Part shown: piece by piece, positions 5,183-5,376 of the stretch
How the letters are laid out: the number at the start of each line of letters is the position of its first letter
Numbering within the stretch: the stretch's first letter is position 1
NCBI GenBank assembly: GCA_902373595.1
Contig: CABKMX010000078.1
Coordinates: 1 to 5,376, forward strand
Length of the DNA: 5,376 bases
Source: an uncultured Christensenellaceae bacterium
Lineage (GTDB): Bacteria > Bacillota > Clostridia > Christensenellales > UBA3700
Reading direction: 5' to 3'
Translations under genes and position numbers: made by a program
The notes under the pieces: generated by a model
What the model was told of the DNA's origin: nothing
Database searches by the model: none
The model's input: only the letters and a program-made list of their open reading frames with translations

Positions 5183-5376
5183 TCTGCACCATTCTGTGCG
5201 GTCGAGATGTGCACTTCGTAATTCGAGTCAAAGCGCACGGATAGCGGCACATCTTCGCTCCATTCGGAACGTCTCGTCGCAGGACCGCCCATCGGGGATG
5301 AGGACAAGGTTTTGACGAGATCTTTTGCGTCGATACTTCGTCTTGCCCCTTGCTAAGACCGCAGAGGGTATTGACC
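5183..5376. other. Intergenic stretch with no convincing gene
   Basis: No frame shows a good start, SD and family-like protein. It holds the second direct-repeat copy (5245-5276) and weak inverted repeats: GTGCG (5196-5200) with CGCAC (5234-5238), and TCTCGTC (5272-5278) with GACGAGA (5314-5320). A minus-strand frame is open from the edge to 5139 but runs into the palindrome and resembles no known protein. No promoter or RNA gene was recognised. Confidence 0.5.
5245..5276 (+). repeat. Right copy of the imperfect direct repeat
   Basis: Matches 5092-5123 at 25 of 32 positions. Differences are concentrated in the part that forms the GC stem arm of the left copy, so this copy does not form the same large palindrome. 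It may instead start a separate, diverged element whose TCTCGTC pairs with GACGAGA at 5314-5320. Confidence 0.55.

Noticed and set aside
5139..5375. Minus-strand frame of 78 codons open at the right window edge
   Set aside because: No start is visible, the protein resembles nothing known, and its 3' half reads through the palindromic repeat. A gene ending in the repeat cannot be excluded, but it is not supported.
5183..5376. tRNA, CRISPR or small-RNA gene in the final intergenic region
   Set aside because: There is no cloverleaf, no regular repeat-spacer pattern, and no promoter-terminator pair; only weak short stems are visible.

Overview
The window looks like a chromosomal segment of a Bacillota bacterium, most likely an uncultured Clostridia-type gut or sediment organism. 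The reasons are strong purine-rich Shine-Dalgarno sequences, near-consensus sigma-A promoters with 17-bp spacers, and gene families typical of Clostridia despite a fairly GC-rich third codon position. The lineage is an inference. All supported genes lie on the + strand, and no phage, plasmid, CRISPR, rRNA or tRNA feature was seen.

Region 1 (start to about 2016) is the end of an operon. It holds the C-terminal part of a YdjI-like SPFH/Band-7 protein ending in three zinc ribbons. An ATGA overlap joins it to a membrane-anchored protein with two N-terminal zinc ribbons, resembling YdjG/'TFIIB-type zinc ribbon' proteins. By analogy with the pspA-ydjGHI operon of Bacillus subtilis, this pair probably belongs to a membrane-stress scaffold; a PspA-like gene, if there is one, would lie upstream of the window.

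Region 2 (about 2023-2370) is a self-contained single-gene unit: an extended -10 promoter, a 67-aa DUF1858 protein with a CxxC motif (putative redox disulfide), and a textbook intrinsic terminator.

Region 3 (about 2394-5091) is a heavy-metal efflux operon. A perfect-consensus promoter overlaps an ArsR/SmtB-type operator and drives a SmtB/CzrA-like repressor whose alpha-5 metal ligands are intact. Next come a 119-nt spacer with three hairpins and a second operator-like site, a free-standing 72-aa HMA metallochaperone, and a 639-aa P1B-2 ATPase (Zn/Cd/Pb exporter type) that lacks its own HMA domain. The expected circuit is that excess Zn(II) or a similar metal releases the repressor, the HMA protein binds metal in the cytosol, and the ATPase pumps it out.

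Region 4 (5092-5376) has no convincing gene. It holds an 82-bp nearly symmetric stem-loop directly after the ATPase stop codon and a diverged copy of its left edge about 150 bp downstream. This suggests a dispersed palindromic repeat and is the least explained part of the window.
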